From: GCA-2731375 sp964631725
GTDB lineage: Bacteria; Pseudomonadota; Alphaproteobacteria; GCA-2731375
DNA: 64,000 nucleotides
Assembly (NCBI GenBank): GCA_964631725.1
Contig: CAZVYX010000026.1
Location: 15,525-79,524, forward strand
Reading direction: 5' to 3'
Part shown: positions 9,011 to 17,384 of the stretch, one piece after another
Layout of the letters: each line of letters starts with the position of its first letter
Position numbering within the stretch: the first letter of the stretch is position 1
Translations under genes and position numbers: made by a program
Notes under the pieces: model-generated
Told to the model about the DNA's origin: nothing
What the model saw: the letters and a program-made list of their open reading frames with translations, nothing else
Databases searched by the model: none

Positions 9011-9184
9011 CACACATGCGCTGCTAAGATGAATCGTTCCTTAGGGGCCGATTCCTGCCGCCCGCTCGAACAGCTGTTTGGTATCGAATTTCACCATCGC
9101 TCGGCATTGAAAAAAAGTCTGATGGGCCGCTCCTGGCACCGGGCAGACCTCGACCGTCGCGGCAGATGATGACCGCCAACGCTT

Positions 9185-9979
9185 CTAAGCGGGCATCTCG
9201 ATCCGGCCTTCCATGTAGAAGGCGCAGTTGCCCGTGATGATCACCCGCTCGCCCTCCAGGCGGCAGCCTACATCGCCGCCGCGGGCGGAGATCTGCCGCG
9301 CCGTCAGCGCGCTCTTGTCCAGACGGTTTGCCCAATAGGGCGCCAGGGTGCAATGGGCCGAGCCGGTTACGGGGTCTTCATCGATGCCGGACATCGGCGC
9401 GAAAAAGCGCGAGACGAAATCGACGCTATCGCCCGGCGCCGTTGCGATCACGTTGGCGCCCAGGCCGGCGAAGCGCGGGCTCAATTCGGCGACCTGCGCC
9501 TCGGTCTCATAGACCAGCAGAATATAGGGCGCGCCATGCATTTCGCGAATGTGCCGGCACTCATCAGGCACCGCGCCCATGGCGGAGACCAGCGCCGGCG
9601 CCGGATTTACCGCCGCGCCCGGCGCCAATACGGGGAAATTCATCGCCAGGGCATCGCCGTCGCGCCGCACCTCGAGGGTGCCGGAGCGGGTTTCGAAACT
9701 AACCGCGTCCCGTCCGGGCGACAGCCGGTGCAGAATCAAATATCCCGTGGCCAGGGTGGCATGACCGCATAAATCGACCTCCAGCGCCGGTGTGAACCAG
9801 CGCAAGCCATAGCCCTCGCCCTCGGGCACGAAAAAGGCCGTTTCGGAGAGGTTGTTTTCCATCGCGATGGCTTGCAGCACATCGTCCGCCAACCAGGCAT
9901 CCAATGGGCAGACCGCCGCCGGGTTGCCATGAAACGGCGTGTCCGTGAAGGCATCTATTTGATAAATGGCTAGCTGCAT
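9185..9979 (-). CDS. PhzF-family isomerase/epimerase
   Basis: A 264-residue member of the PhzF (YddE-like) family with the diaminopimelate epimerase-type double fold. Seen: the N-terminal IYQIDAFTDTPFHGNPAAV, MENNLSETAFF with the conserved Glu near residue 45, DLCGHATLATGY, and in the second half DEDPVTGSAHCTLAPYW. Those motifs are the family signature; the reaction of most members is unknown. The ATG at 9979 (MQLAIYQ) is the family start, inside a longer open frame. It lies 43 bases downstream of the DUF1127 gene on the same strand, and that pair is divergent from a MocR regulator, a plausible controller. Confidence 0.87.
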   Translation of the reverse strand: MQLAIYQIDAFTDTPFHGNPAAVCPLDAWLADDVLQAIAMENNLSETAFFVPEGEGYGLRWFTPALEVDLCGHATLATGYLILHRLSPGRDAVSFETRSGTLEVRRDGDALAMNFPVLAPGAAVNPAPALVSAMGAVPDECRHIREMHGAPYILLVYETEAQVAELSPRFAGLGANVIATAPGDSVDFVSRFFAPMSGIDEDPVTGSAHCTLAPYWANRLDKSALTARQISARGGDVGCRLEGERVIITGNCAFYMEGRIEMPA

Positions 9980-10022
9980 GTTGTGTCCTCCCGCTGGTGC
10001 CTGGCAATATAATGGCGGCGCT

Positions 10023-10235
10023 CTAGCGCCACCAGAACGGTTTGTTGCATTCCCACGCCACATCTTCGCGGTTCAAACCCAGATCCCGCAGCATGTGGTC
10101 ATCCAGGTCGGCCAAATGGCGCCGTTGACGAAGCCGTTCCGACCAGGTGGTCAAAACACTGACGAAGGCGCCGAGACTGATCAATCCACCGAAACCAGTG
10201 TGCATTGAACCCCGTAGCTTTGATATTGTCATCAT
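10023..10235 (-). CDS. DUF1127 small protein
   Basis: A 70-residue basic protein. The C-terminal half, RHLADLDDHMLRDLGLNREDVAWE, is the YjiS/DUF1127 motif: short Arg-rich helix pairs that in some alphaproteobacteria bind RNA or affect phosphate and carbon responses. The start is set at 10235 (MMTISKLRG) because AGGAG stands five to six bases upstream. The N-terminal part includes a short hydrophobic stretch (GGLISLGAFVSVLTTW), which may be amphipathic rather than membrane-spanning. It is first in a likely two-gene unit with the PhzF gene. Confidence 0.82.
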   Translation of the reverse strand: MMTISKLRGSMHTGFGGLISLGAFVSVLTTWSERLRQRRHLADLDDHMLRDLGLNREDVAWECNKPFWWR

Positions 10236-10288
10236 ATTGCTCCTGCATTGAGACATTGAACCAATATTGAATCCGTATTGTCTATATG

Positions 10289-10312
10289 ATTGACATCATT
10301 CTAGGTGTCAAT
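10289..10312. promoter_or_regulatory. Symmetric operator between mocR and DUF1127 genes
   Basis: Perfect inverted repeat ATTGACA - 10 bases - TGTCAAT, in the divergent region. Each arm contains a TTGACA -35-like hexamer, one reading on each strand, so a protein bound here would cover both promoters. Related ATTGTC/GACAAT words occur at 10225-10230, 10277-10282 and over the mocR start. Autorepression by the MocR protein is the natural inference. Confidence 0.5.
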
Positions 10313-10318
10313 TATCAT
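10290..10318 (+). promoter_or_regulatory. Predicted promoter of the mocR gene
   Basis: TTGACA at 10290-10295, a 17-base spacer and TATCAT at 10313-10318 form a strong housekeeping-type promoter. The expected transcription start is about 10325, three bases before the ATG at 10328, so the mRNA would be leaderless or nearly so. That also rules out the earlier in-frame ATG at 10286. Confidence 0.55.
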
Positions 10319-10327
10319 ATTGATACC

Positions 10328-11722
10328 ATGACAATTTACCAGCCAGACATCTCCGGACGGACCGGACCCAAATACCGCGCCATCGCCGAGGCGATTGGCG
10401 AGGACATCGCCTCGGGCCGGCTGACACCGGGCACCCGCCTGCCCCCGCACCGGGATCTGGCCTGGCGCCTGGGCGTTACCGTCGGCACCGTCAGCCGCGC
10501 CTATGGCGAAGCGGCGCGGCAAAATCTGATCGGCGGCGAAGTTGGTCGCGGCACCTATGTCCAGGACCCCGTCGACACGGGCCCGGCCAGTCTGGTCCCT
10601 GGCGGCGGCCATCTGATCGAGATGACCCAGAACAGCCCGCCCCTGGGTCCCCATGGCGTGGCCCTGACGGACAGTCTGCGGACGCTGGCGGAAAGCCGCA
10701 ACGGCAACGCGCTGTTGGGCTACAACACCGAGATCGGGCCGGAGGTCCATCGTCAGGCCGGCGCCGACTGGCTGGCCCGGGTCGGGCTTGATGTAGCGGC
10801 CGATGATGTCATCGTGATGGGCGGCAGCCAGGTATCACTGCTTTCAACCTTGTTGAGTTGCAGCCGGGCAAATCAGCCGGTGCTGCTGGAGCAATTGACT
10901 TACAGCCAGTTGATCGACGCCGTTCATTTCACCGAACGCCGGCCCGTCGCCGTCGCCATGGACGAGGAAGGCATCGAACCCGGCGCCCTGGACGCCGCCT
11001 GCGCCGTCTCGGGCGCGAAACTGCTGTTCCTGGTACCGACCCTGCAAAATCCCACCAACGGGGTGATGTCCCTGTCGCGGCGCCGTGAAATCGTCGATGT
11101 CGCCCGGCGCCACGACTTGCTGCTGGTGGAAGACGATGTCTATGGCTATGTGATCGAGAAGCCGCCGCCGCCCATCGCCACCCTGGCCCCGGAACGCACG
11201 ATCTATCTTACCTCCGCCTCGAAATGCCTGGCGCCGGGCCTGCGGGTATCCTGGATCACCGCGCCGCGGCCGCAACTGGCGCGCCTGGCGGAGGCGGCCC
11301 GCATCGTCACGGTAACCCAGCCTGCCCTGACCGGCGCCGTCGTCGCGCAATGGATCAACGATGGCCGGGCCGAGGCCTTGCTGCACTGGCAACGCCGGGA
11401 GACGGCGGCCCGGCACGCCATCGCGGCGGAGCATCTGGCGGGTCTGGATTGGCGCGGGCACGAGGCCGCCCTGCACATCTGGCTGACCCTGCCGCCGCCG
11501 TGGCGGTCCGATGATTTCACTGCCGCCGCGCGCCAGGCGGGCATCGCCATTTCGCCCCTGGCGCCCTTCACCGTACAGAGCGAAGTTCCACCCGATGGGC
11601 CATCGCGGGCCGTGCGCATAACCCTAAGCCAGCCGCCGGACCAGCTTACGCTGACGCGGGCATTATTGGCTTTGCGCGATATCCTGAATCGTGGCCCGAA
11701 CCGGCCAAGGGCGATAATCTAG
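10328..11722 (+). CDS. MocR/GabR-type transcriptional regulator (GntR HTH plus aminotransferase domain)
   Basis: A 464-residue fusion of an N-terminal GntR winged helix (about residues 10-75, LPPHRDLAWRLGVTVGTVSRAY and a GRGTYV wing) to a fold-type I aminotransferase domain. The PLP lysine is in TSASKCLAPGLRVSWI; LFLVPTLQNPTNGVMS and VEDDVYGYV are typical cofactor-site motifs. Such proteins sense PLP or an amino compound and activate or repress neighbouring genes. The ATG at 10328 is chosen over 10286, which lies inside the promoter. It is divergent from the DUF1127-phzF pair, its likely target. Confidence 0.88.
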   Translation: MTIYQPDISGRTGPKYRAIAEAIGEDIASGRLTPGTRLPPHRDLAWRLGVTVGTVSRAYGEAARQNLIGGEVGRGTYVQDPVDTGPASLVPGGGHLIEMTQNSPPLGPHGVALTDSLRTLAESRNGNALLGYNTEIGPEVHRQAGADWLARVGLDVAADDVIVMGGSQVSLLSTLLSCSRANQPVLLEQLTYSQLIDAVHFTERRPVAVAMDEEGIEPGALDAACAVSGAKLLFLVPTLQNPTNGVMSLSRRREIVDVARRHDLLLVEDDVYGYVIEKPPPPIATLAPERTIYLTSASKCLAPGLRVSWITAPRPQLARLAEAARIVTVTQPALTGAVVAQWINDGRAEALLHWQRRETAARHAIAAEHLAGLDWRGHEAALHIWLTLPPPWRSDDFTAAARQAGIAISPLAPFTVQSEVPPDGPSRAVRITLSQPPDQLTLTRALLALRDILNRGPNRPRAII

Positions 11723-11860
11723 ACCATTTTCGATTTTCATCGAATCGCCGGGCCACCCGCACCCCCTGCCACCATGACTCTTTTGGCACCCACAGGGTAC
11801 CATTAATGGGTGGTCGGGCAGGGGGTGCGGGTGGGTAGTTCAAATCCGAAAATGGGCTAG
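11718..11860. repeat. Long nested inverted-repeat element between convergent genes
   Basis: The gap between the convergent mocR and rlpA genes is almost entirely one nested hairpin. The perfect 18-base arms are CCACCCGCACCCCCTGCC (11753-11770) and its complement (11817-11834). An outer pair, CCATTTTCG (11724-11732) and CGAAAATGG (11847-11855), sits in longer imperfect arms that begin CTAG at both ends. An inner pair, CACCCA/TGGGTG, lies at 11787-11792 and 11807-11812. It could be a REP/MITE-like mobile element or a two-way terminator. Confidence 0.65.
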
Positions 11861-11874
11861 TTTCCTGGGAAACC

Positions 11875-12837
11875 CTATTCCACGACGATACGGGCGTTCC
11901 GTACGCCGTTGGCAAGAACCTCTTGCAGGATCTTATCCGCCGCCTCAACCGAATATAGCGGTCCCATGCGCACCCGGAACATTTCCTGGCCCTTGATGAA
12001 CACATTGACGATGGACGATGGCCCAATATAGGCCAGACGCGCACGCAGTCTGTTGGCGTTCTCGGCCAGGGCGAAGGCGCCGGCCTGGACGAAAATGGTG
12101 GACGGGCCCACGGGCTGCTGCGTCACCTTGGCGGCCACAGACCCAACCGGCGCGATCGGAGCCGCGTTGGCGATCCGTACCGGCGCGGCACGGCCAGGCG
12201 CCGGTGCTTGCGCGCGCTTCACGCCCGGTGGCGGGGCCAGGGTCTGGGTTGTGACGTCGCCTCTGGGCAGGGCCGGCAAGGCCCGCTTCTGCTCTTCGGG
12301 GGTAGCGACCCTTTTCGCGACGACCTGGCGCTTGTCCTGGTCAAGCACGGTCACCCGCACCTTGGCCGTGCCCTTTTTCTTGAAACCCAGCAATTGCGCG
12401 GCGCGGCGGGAGACATCGATGATCCGGCCATTGACGAAAGGCCCCCGGTCATTGACCCGCAGGACCAGGGAGCGGCCATTGCCCAAATTTGTCACCCGGA
12501 CCCGCACCGGCATGGGCAGGGTCTTATGCGCCGCGGTCAGCGCGTTCATGTTGTAAATTTCGCCATTCGCGGTGCGGCGGCCGTGAAACTTCTGGCCATA
12601 CCATGAGGCGATGCCGGTCCGGCTATATTGCGGATCCTCGCTCGGATAGTACCAAACACCGTTGACTTCGTAGGGCTTGCCGACCTTGTAGACGCCCGCA
12701 TTCGCGCTCGGCTTCTCCGCCGTTGCATGCTGCAGCCGCTTCGCCACGTGCAGGGCCAACTCCCCCTCGGCACACGCCGTCAGAAAAAGCGCGGCCAACA
12801 GGCACAACAAGAACCGGTATGCGCTCCCTTGTGTCAT
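11875..12837 (-). CDS. rlpA: Septal ring lytic transglycosylase RlpA with SPOR domain
   Basis: Lipoprotein of 320 residues that would bind denuded septal peptidoglycan and cleave its glycan strands. The N-terminus is a lipoprotein signal with lipobox LTAC near residue 20. The double-psi beta-barrel domain starts at GIASWYGQKFHGRRTANGE (about residue 78) and continues through NDRGPFVNGRIIDVSRRAA. A Pro/Ala-rich linker leads to a C-terminal SPOR domain (about 245-320, IFVQAGAFALAENANRL). The start at 12837 overlaps the stop of the upstream mltB gene by four bases (ATGA), so the two cell-wall enzymes are translationally coupled. Confidence 0.92.
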   Translation of the reverse strand: MTQGSAYRFLLCLLAALFLTACAEGELALHVAKRLQHATAEKPSANAGVYKVGKPYEVNGVWYYPSEDPQYSRTGIASWYGQKFHGRRTANGEIYNMNALTAAHKTLPMPVRVRVTNLGNGRSLVLRVNDRGPFVNGRIIDVSRRAAQLLGFKKKGTAKVRVTVLDQDKRQVVAKRVATPEEQKRALPALPRGDVTTQTLAPPPGVKRAQAPAPGRAAPVRIANAAPIAPVGSVAAKVTQQPVGPSTIFVQAGAFALAENANRLRARLAYIGPSSIVNVFIKGQEMFRVRMGPLYSVEAADKILQEVLANGVRNARIVVE

Positions 12838-13823
12838 CGGTCGGCACCAATCCCGTCCGAAAGCAGCCCCACCGCCAAGGCGAAATAAGTGGAGCGGTTC
12901 CACCGCAACGTCGTGCGGTAATTATTGTAGACCATGTAGGCTGGCGACATCTTGCCCTTCTCCGGCAGCACGATGGAGGCGGAGAGCTGCCGCGCCGGCA
13001 AGTCCCCTCCGTCGGCCCGGCGCACGCCCAGGGTCTGCCAGGCGCCGATTGGCTTCCGCACCTTCAAATCGGCCATGGCGGGATCGAAACCGCCGGGCAA
13101 TTTTACTTCCCGTCCCCAGGTCTGATCCGCCCGCCAGCCGGATTTGGCCAGGTAGTTGGCGGCCGAAGCGAAGACATCCTTGCGCGTGGTCCAGATGTCG
13201 CGCCGCCCGTCACCGTCATAGTCAATGGCATGAGCCAGGAAGGAAGAGGGCATGAACTGGCATTGCCCCATGGCCCCGGCCCAGGACCCGACCATCGCCT
13301 TGGGCGTAATATGGCCTTCATTGAGAATGCGCAGGGCGTTGTGCAGTTCCTTGCGGAAATAAGCGCTGCGCCGGCCATCGAAGGCCAGGGTCGCCAGCGC
13401 CGGGATCACCTTGAAGCCGCCGGTGACGCGGCCAAAATCCGTCTCGATCCCCCACAACGCCACGATAAAGCGGGGCTGAACACCAATTTTTGAACCGATT
13501 TCCTGCAGCATGACGCGGTTCTCCGCCAATTTGCGCCGGCCTTTTTCGATGCGGGAGCGCGGCACCACCCGATCGCGGTACTGGGTAAAGGTTAGGGTGA
13601 ATTCCGGCTGCCTGCGGTCCAACTCAATCACCCGGGGGATCGGCGCAATGCCGCTCAAGGCGCCATCCAGGGTCGCCGTGGAAATGCCGCGCCCCTGGGC
13701 CTCGGTACGGAGTTCCCGCAGCCAGGTTTGAAAGTCCGCCGCCGTGGCGGCACTGGCGGACACACTGGCGGACAGCGCGCCCAAGATCAGAGCCGAGACG
13801 AGCACCACCGACCGAACCAACAT
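12834..13823 (-). CDS. mltB: Lytic murein transglycosylase, MltB family
   Basis: Periplasmic glycan-cleaving enzyme of 329 residues. A signal peptide occupies about residues 1-27 and lacks a lipobox Cys, so the protein is probably soluble. The catalytic Glu is Glu127 in ALWGIETDFG. Further family motifs are GSWAGAMGQCQFMPSSF and the calcium/EF-like DYDGDGRRDIW. No C-terminal peptidoglycan-binding domain is present; the protein stops after YFALAVGLLSDGI. It is first of a two-gene unit with rlpA, the downstream start overlapping its stop by four bases. Confidence 0.92.
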   Translation of the reverse strand: MLVRSVVLVSALILGALSASVSASAATAADFQTWLRELRTEAQGRGISTATLDGALSGIAPIPRVIELDRRQPEFTLTFTQYRDRVVPRSRIEKGRRKLAENRVMLQEIGSKIGVQPRFIVALWGIETDFGRVTGGFKVIPALATLAFDGRRSAYFRKELHNALRILNEGHITPKAMVGSWAGAMGQCQFMPSSFLAHAIDYDGDGRRDIWTTRKDVFASAANYLAKSGWRADQTWGREVKLPGGFDPAMADLKVRKPIGAWQTLGVRRADGGDLPARQLSASIVLPEKGKMSPAYMVYNNYRTTLRWNRSTYFALAVGLLSDGIGADR

Positions 13824-13922
13824 CAGGACAAAACCCCCTACTTCAAGCCAATCTTATGCAAAACAGCGTGCCTGCTTGTGCCATGTCGGCGCGGCCACGG
13901 CAAGCTGCCGCGCCGCGCAAAC

Positions 13923-15050
13923 TCAGGCGCCGCTTCCCTTCTCAGCAGCAGCGGCAAATTCATCGATACCGATGGCGGCGCGAAAGTCGGCGGTGACCGC
14001 CGCCTTCTTCTCTTCCAGGGGGATACCGGTCGAATCGGCGACCCTGTCAATGGCATTGAACAGCGCCGCCACGGCGGCCGTGTCCGTCAATGCCTCGCCG
14101 CCCATGGCTTCGGTGACGGCCGTCCGCGCCGCCGCCAATTCCGCCGCATCGGTACCCAAAACAGCGCTGGCAAAGCGCACCAGCAGGGCGCCGTTCTCGA
14201 TGCCGCCATCATCATCCGCGCCCGCCCCCGTCATGATCGAGAGGTCATAATCACTACCGTTATTTTCGCCGCTCTCACGGAGCAGAACCGCATGGCTGGT
14301 CGTTCAATAGACGCACTGGTTCAGGGCCGAAACCCGGCCCGCCACCAGCTCAATCTGGGCATGGTTGATGGCGCGGTACTCGTTGTCCCAATCCATCATC
14401 GCCTGCGGCGGCAGATACTGGTTCACGACCAGGTCGAAGAAGCCCTTGACGGCCGTCGGCACCAGGCTCATGGCCTGATAGATATGCGCCGCCGTGGGCC
14501 GGCCCGCATAGAGGTCCTCATCCGCCGTGCCGATCGCGTCCTGCGGCGCCAGGGTATGGACCCAGGCCAGCTTCCGCGACGCGGCGGCGGGACGTTGCCG
14601 GCTCGGCTCCCCCGGTTGTGGCGAAGGCAGCGGCCAGGGGTCCATGCCAAGGCCCTTGGTGAAGGTATCCACCGCGACCACGTTGGCGATCACGCCGACG
14701 GTCTCGACATAGCGTTCCTCGACCATGCCCTTGTCCGCCAAAGCCTTGAACCAGGACCGGCTAAGACGGCCCGGGTCGGTGCGGATACGATGGATCTGCT
14801 CCACCTCCAGGTCCGATAATTGACCCAGATGGTCATGGCTGCCCTGCACCGCTTCCGGCGAAAGCGCGTCCTTGCGTTCCTGGCACAGGCGGCAATCCAC
14901 GGCGTTGCGGGCTTCCGCCGCGATGGCAACCCGCTCGACCCCGGTCAACCAGGTGCCGGGCCGGGCCAACTTCTCCCAGGTCCGCGCCTGGGCGGCGGTG
15001 ATGTCGTCACGCACCGGCCAGGGTAGATCTTGATAGCTGATTTCGGTCAT
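13923..15050 (-). CDS. Alkylhydroperoxidase-related selenoprotein (AhpD/CMD-like), UGA at codon 249
   Basis: A 375-residue product if the in-frame TGA at 14304-14306 is read as selenocysteine; otherwise the frame would split into 248 and about 100 codons. The UGA lies in ALNQ-Cys246-V-Y-Sec249-TTS-His253, exactly the CxxC-x3-H redox motif of AhpD and carboxymuconolactone decarboxylase-like proteins, preceded by the usual E-L-V-A helix. The frame continues without interruption for 126 codons to the TAG/TGA end at 13923. The N-terminal half carries a second, all-Cys motif (ERVAIAAEARNAVDCRLC, Cys53 and Cys56), so two AhpD-like units are fused. A hairpin follows the UGA at SECIS distance. The likely role is thiol-dependent peroxide reduction. 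ATG at 15050 follows GGGAAG. The alternative is a nonsense-disrupted pseudogene. Confidence 0.78.
14269..14285 (-). promoter_or_regulatory. Candidate bacterial SECIS hairpin
   Basis: Reading the coding strand, bases +19 to +35 after the UGA form a six-pair stem (CUGCUC with GAGCGG, one G-U pair) closed by the loop CGUGA. The loop G and U fall at +26 and +27. Bacterial SECIS elements sit inside the gene, 15-40 bases after UGA, and usually expose G and U in a small apical loop, so position and shape fit. Confidence 0.5.
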
Positions 15051-15147
15051 GTGCTTCCCAATTTCATGATGATCGTCAGAGTATACTTGCATTCCGAGGC
15101 GTTAGGGTGAAATCTAAAGCAGATCAAAAATTCGGGAGGAACAGCAG

Positions 15148-15642
15148 ATGACACTTGTTTTGAGCAGCCAAAGCTTCAATGACGGCGACTATCTCGGAGC
15201 CGACCACATCCTGTCGGAAGCCTTTGGCTTCGGCTGTGCCGGTGGCAACCAATCACCGCAACTTTCCTGGTCCGGGGTGCCCGAGGGCACGAAGAGTTTC
15301 GCCGTGACCTGTTTTGACCCCGACGCCCCCACGGGCAGTGGTTTCTGGCACTGGGTCGCGGTCAATATTCCCGCCGATGCGACCGAATTGGCCCTGGGTG
15401 CGGGCAGCGGCGGCGGCATGCCCGAAGGCACCTTGCAGACCCGGACCGACTTCGGCGCGCCGGGCTACGGCGGCCCTTGCCCGCCGGAAGGCGACCATCC
15501 GCACCGCTACCTCTTTACCCTGCACGCGGTCGGATTGGACGCCCTGCCGGTGGAAGCTGACACTTCCGCCGCCGTGGTCGGTTTCATGCTGCATTTCAAC
15601 ACCATCGAAAAGGCGGCATTGATGGGGTTGTACAAACGCTAG
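15148..15642 (+). CDS. YbhB/YbcL-type PEBP family protein
   Basis: Cytosolic 164-residue phosphatidylethanolamine-binding-protein homologue. The bacterial signature is intact: SPQLSWSGVPEGTKSFAV, the ligand-site motif DPDAPTGSGFWHWVAVNIP, and GYGGPCPPEGDHPHRYLFTL. Biochemical roles of the bacterial members are poorly known. The ATG at 15148 is preceded by a strong GGGAGGA site. It is divergent from the selenoprotein gene with 97 bases between starts, so the two may share a regulatory region. Confidence 0.9.
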   Translation: MTLVLSSQSFNDGDYLGADHILSEAFGFGCAGGNQSPQLSWSGVPEGTKSFAVTCFDPDAPTGSGFWHWVAVNIPADATELALGAGSGGGMPEGTLQTRTDFGAPGYGGPCPPEGDHPHRYLFTLHAVGLDALPVEADTSAAVVGFMLHFNTIEKAALMGLYKR

Positions 15643-15656
15643 AGCCTTCACGGGCC

Positions 15657-17384
15657 TCAGGCGGCGCGGATCTTGGCCAGAAAATCATCCAGCGTCCGTT
15701 GCAGAATGACTGATTGTTCCGATAGCTCGCCGGTCGCGAACAGAACCGCGTTGGCCGAGGCATTGGTTTCGTCGACGGCCCCGTGAACGCCCGAGATACT
15801 GCCCGAGACTTCCTGGGTTTCCATTGCGACCTGTTGAATATTCCGTGAAATATCGACGGTTGCTTGGGATTGCTGCTCCACCGCCGAGGCTATGGACGCG
15901 GCGGTTTGTCCCAGCGCCATGATGACCTCGCGGATATCCGAAATCGCGGTAACCGATTCCGCCGTTGCCGATTGCATGGACGAGATCTGCGCATCGATTT
16001 CTTCCGTGGCCTTGGCGGTCTGCGTGGCCAGGGACTTGACCTCGCTGGCAACCACGGCGAAACCCTTGCCGGCATCGCCGGCGCGGGCCGCCTCGATGGT
16101 GGCGTTGAGGGCCAACAGGTTGGTCTGCTCGGCGATTTCATTGATCCAATTCACGACTTCGCCGATGCTCTTGCTCATCTCGGACAGTTTCTCAATCGTT
16201 GCCGTGGCTTTGTCCGTGGTGGCTTCCGCGCTCGTTGTACCTTCGCGGGCATCCGCCACCTGACGGCTGATTTCGGCGATCGAGCTGGATAGTTCCTCGG
16301 CCGCGGAGGCCACGGTCTGAACGTTGCCAGAGGCCGCTTCGGTGGCCTTTGCCGCCGTATCGGAATGCGTACCGGCGGAGGCCGCGGTTTTGCTCATGCC
16401 GCCGGCGGTTGCCTGCATCTCGGCGGATGCACCGGCAATGGTTTCGACCGCGCTTTTTACATTACTCTCCAGATCGCTCGCCAATTTCAGCCTGGCATGA
16501 TGTGTCTCCTCTTCCGCTCGCGCATTGTCCCGCTCTTGTTTGGCCAGCGCCTCCTTTACTTCCTCCACCAAACTGATGCGAAAATCCGACAGTGCCATGG
16601 CGACCGAGCCAAATTCGTCGGCACGGGCGGGATTCAGCCGCATGGTGGCGCTTTCGTCCTTGCTGGCGACGGTATCAATGTCATGGAGAAGACCATCGAG
16701 GCTGGATCCAATTAAACGGAAGAGATAAATGGCGGCGCTCAAGGCGACAGCAACGGCTATGGCGGTGAGGACAATAATGAACCGGATGAGGTCGTTGTTG
16801 GCATCCTCCACCTGACTCGCGCGTTGATTGAGGCCTGCAAGAGCATCGCCGGTAAGTTCTTGGACCGAGGCCACCAAATCGTCCAGAGAGGCGGCGATGG
16901 TCGCGGCGACGGCATCGAAGTCCGCCATCATCTTGTTGCCGCCCGCCGGCCCCTTGTCGATATAGGCCTGGGCCATGCGCTGGCCGGTTTCGTAAAACGG
17001 CGGGAAGGCCGCCCTTACCTTGTCCAACGCCGCGACCACATCGTCCAGCCCTAGTGCGGTGGCAAGTTCCTGTGCCTCGGTCAGATCGACGCTGAATTTT
17101 TCGGCGTTGGCCTTGGCCTCATCGAAGCCGTCATTAAGACCATCGAGACCACGCGTAGCGGAAATGTCCGTCAGCCATTGCCAGACCTGAAAAACGTCAG
17201 TCTTTACGTCGCCGACCGCCTGCATCAGCGGCAGCCAGGACTGGGCGACATTGCGCGTCTCGGCTTTCATCTGGCGTAGTTGCGGTGACTGGGAATCAAG
17301 CCGGAAATAGGTGAGGCCTGAAATTCCGCCGAGTATCAAGACCAAAAGGACGAGAATGGCGATCAACTTGGACTTAATTGTCAT
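15657..17384 (-). CDS. Methyl-accepting chemotaxis protein
   Basis: Membrane chemoreceptor of 575 residues. TM1 is at about residues 7-29 and TM2 near 198-220, enclosing a periplasmic helical sensor of about 170 residues. A HAMP-like segment follows (LFRLIGSSLDGLLHDIDTVA). The cytoplasmic signalling domain has the conserved hairpin tip EIAEQTNLLALNATIEAA (from about residue 414) and long heptad-rich helices on both sides. There is no C-terminal CheR-tether pentapeptide. No che or flagellar genes are near, so it is an orphan receptor. The ligand is unknown; the sensor resembles a four-helix bundle. Confidence 0.93.
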   Translation of the reverse strand: MTIKSKLIAILVLLVLILGGISGLTYFRLDSQSPQLRQMKAETRNVAQSWLPLMQAVGDVKTDVFQVWQWLTDISATRGLDGLNDGFDEAKANAEKFSVDLTEAQELATALGLDDVVAALDKVRAAFPPFYETGQRMAQAYIDKGPAGGNKMMADFDAVAATIAASLDDLVASVQELTGDALAGLNQRASQVEDANNDLIRFIIVLTAIAVAVALSAAIYLFRLIGSSLDGLLHDIDTVASKDESATMRLNPARADEFGSVAMALSDFRISLVEEVKEALAKQERDNARAEEETHHARLKLASDLESNVKSAVETIAGASAEMQATAGGMSKTAASAGTHSDTAAKATEAASGNVQTVASAAEELSSSIAEISRQVADAREGTTSAEATTDKATATIEKLSEMSKSIGEVVNWINEIAEQTNLLALNATIEAARAGDAGKGFAVVASEVKSLATQTAKATEEIDAQISSMQSATAESVTAISDIREVIMALGQTAASIASAVEQQSQATVDISRNIQQVAMETQEVSGSISGVHGAVDETNASANAVLFATGELSEQSVILQRTLDDFLAKIRAA

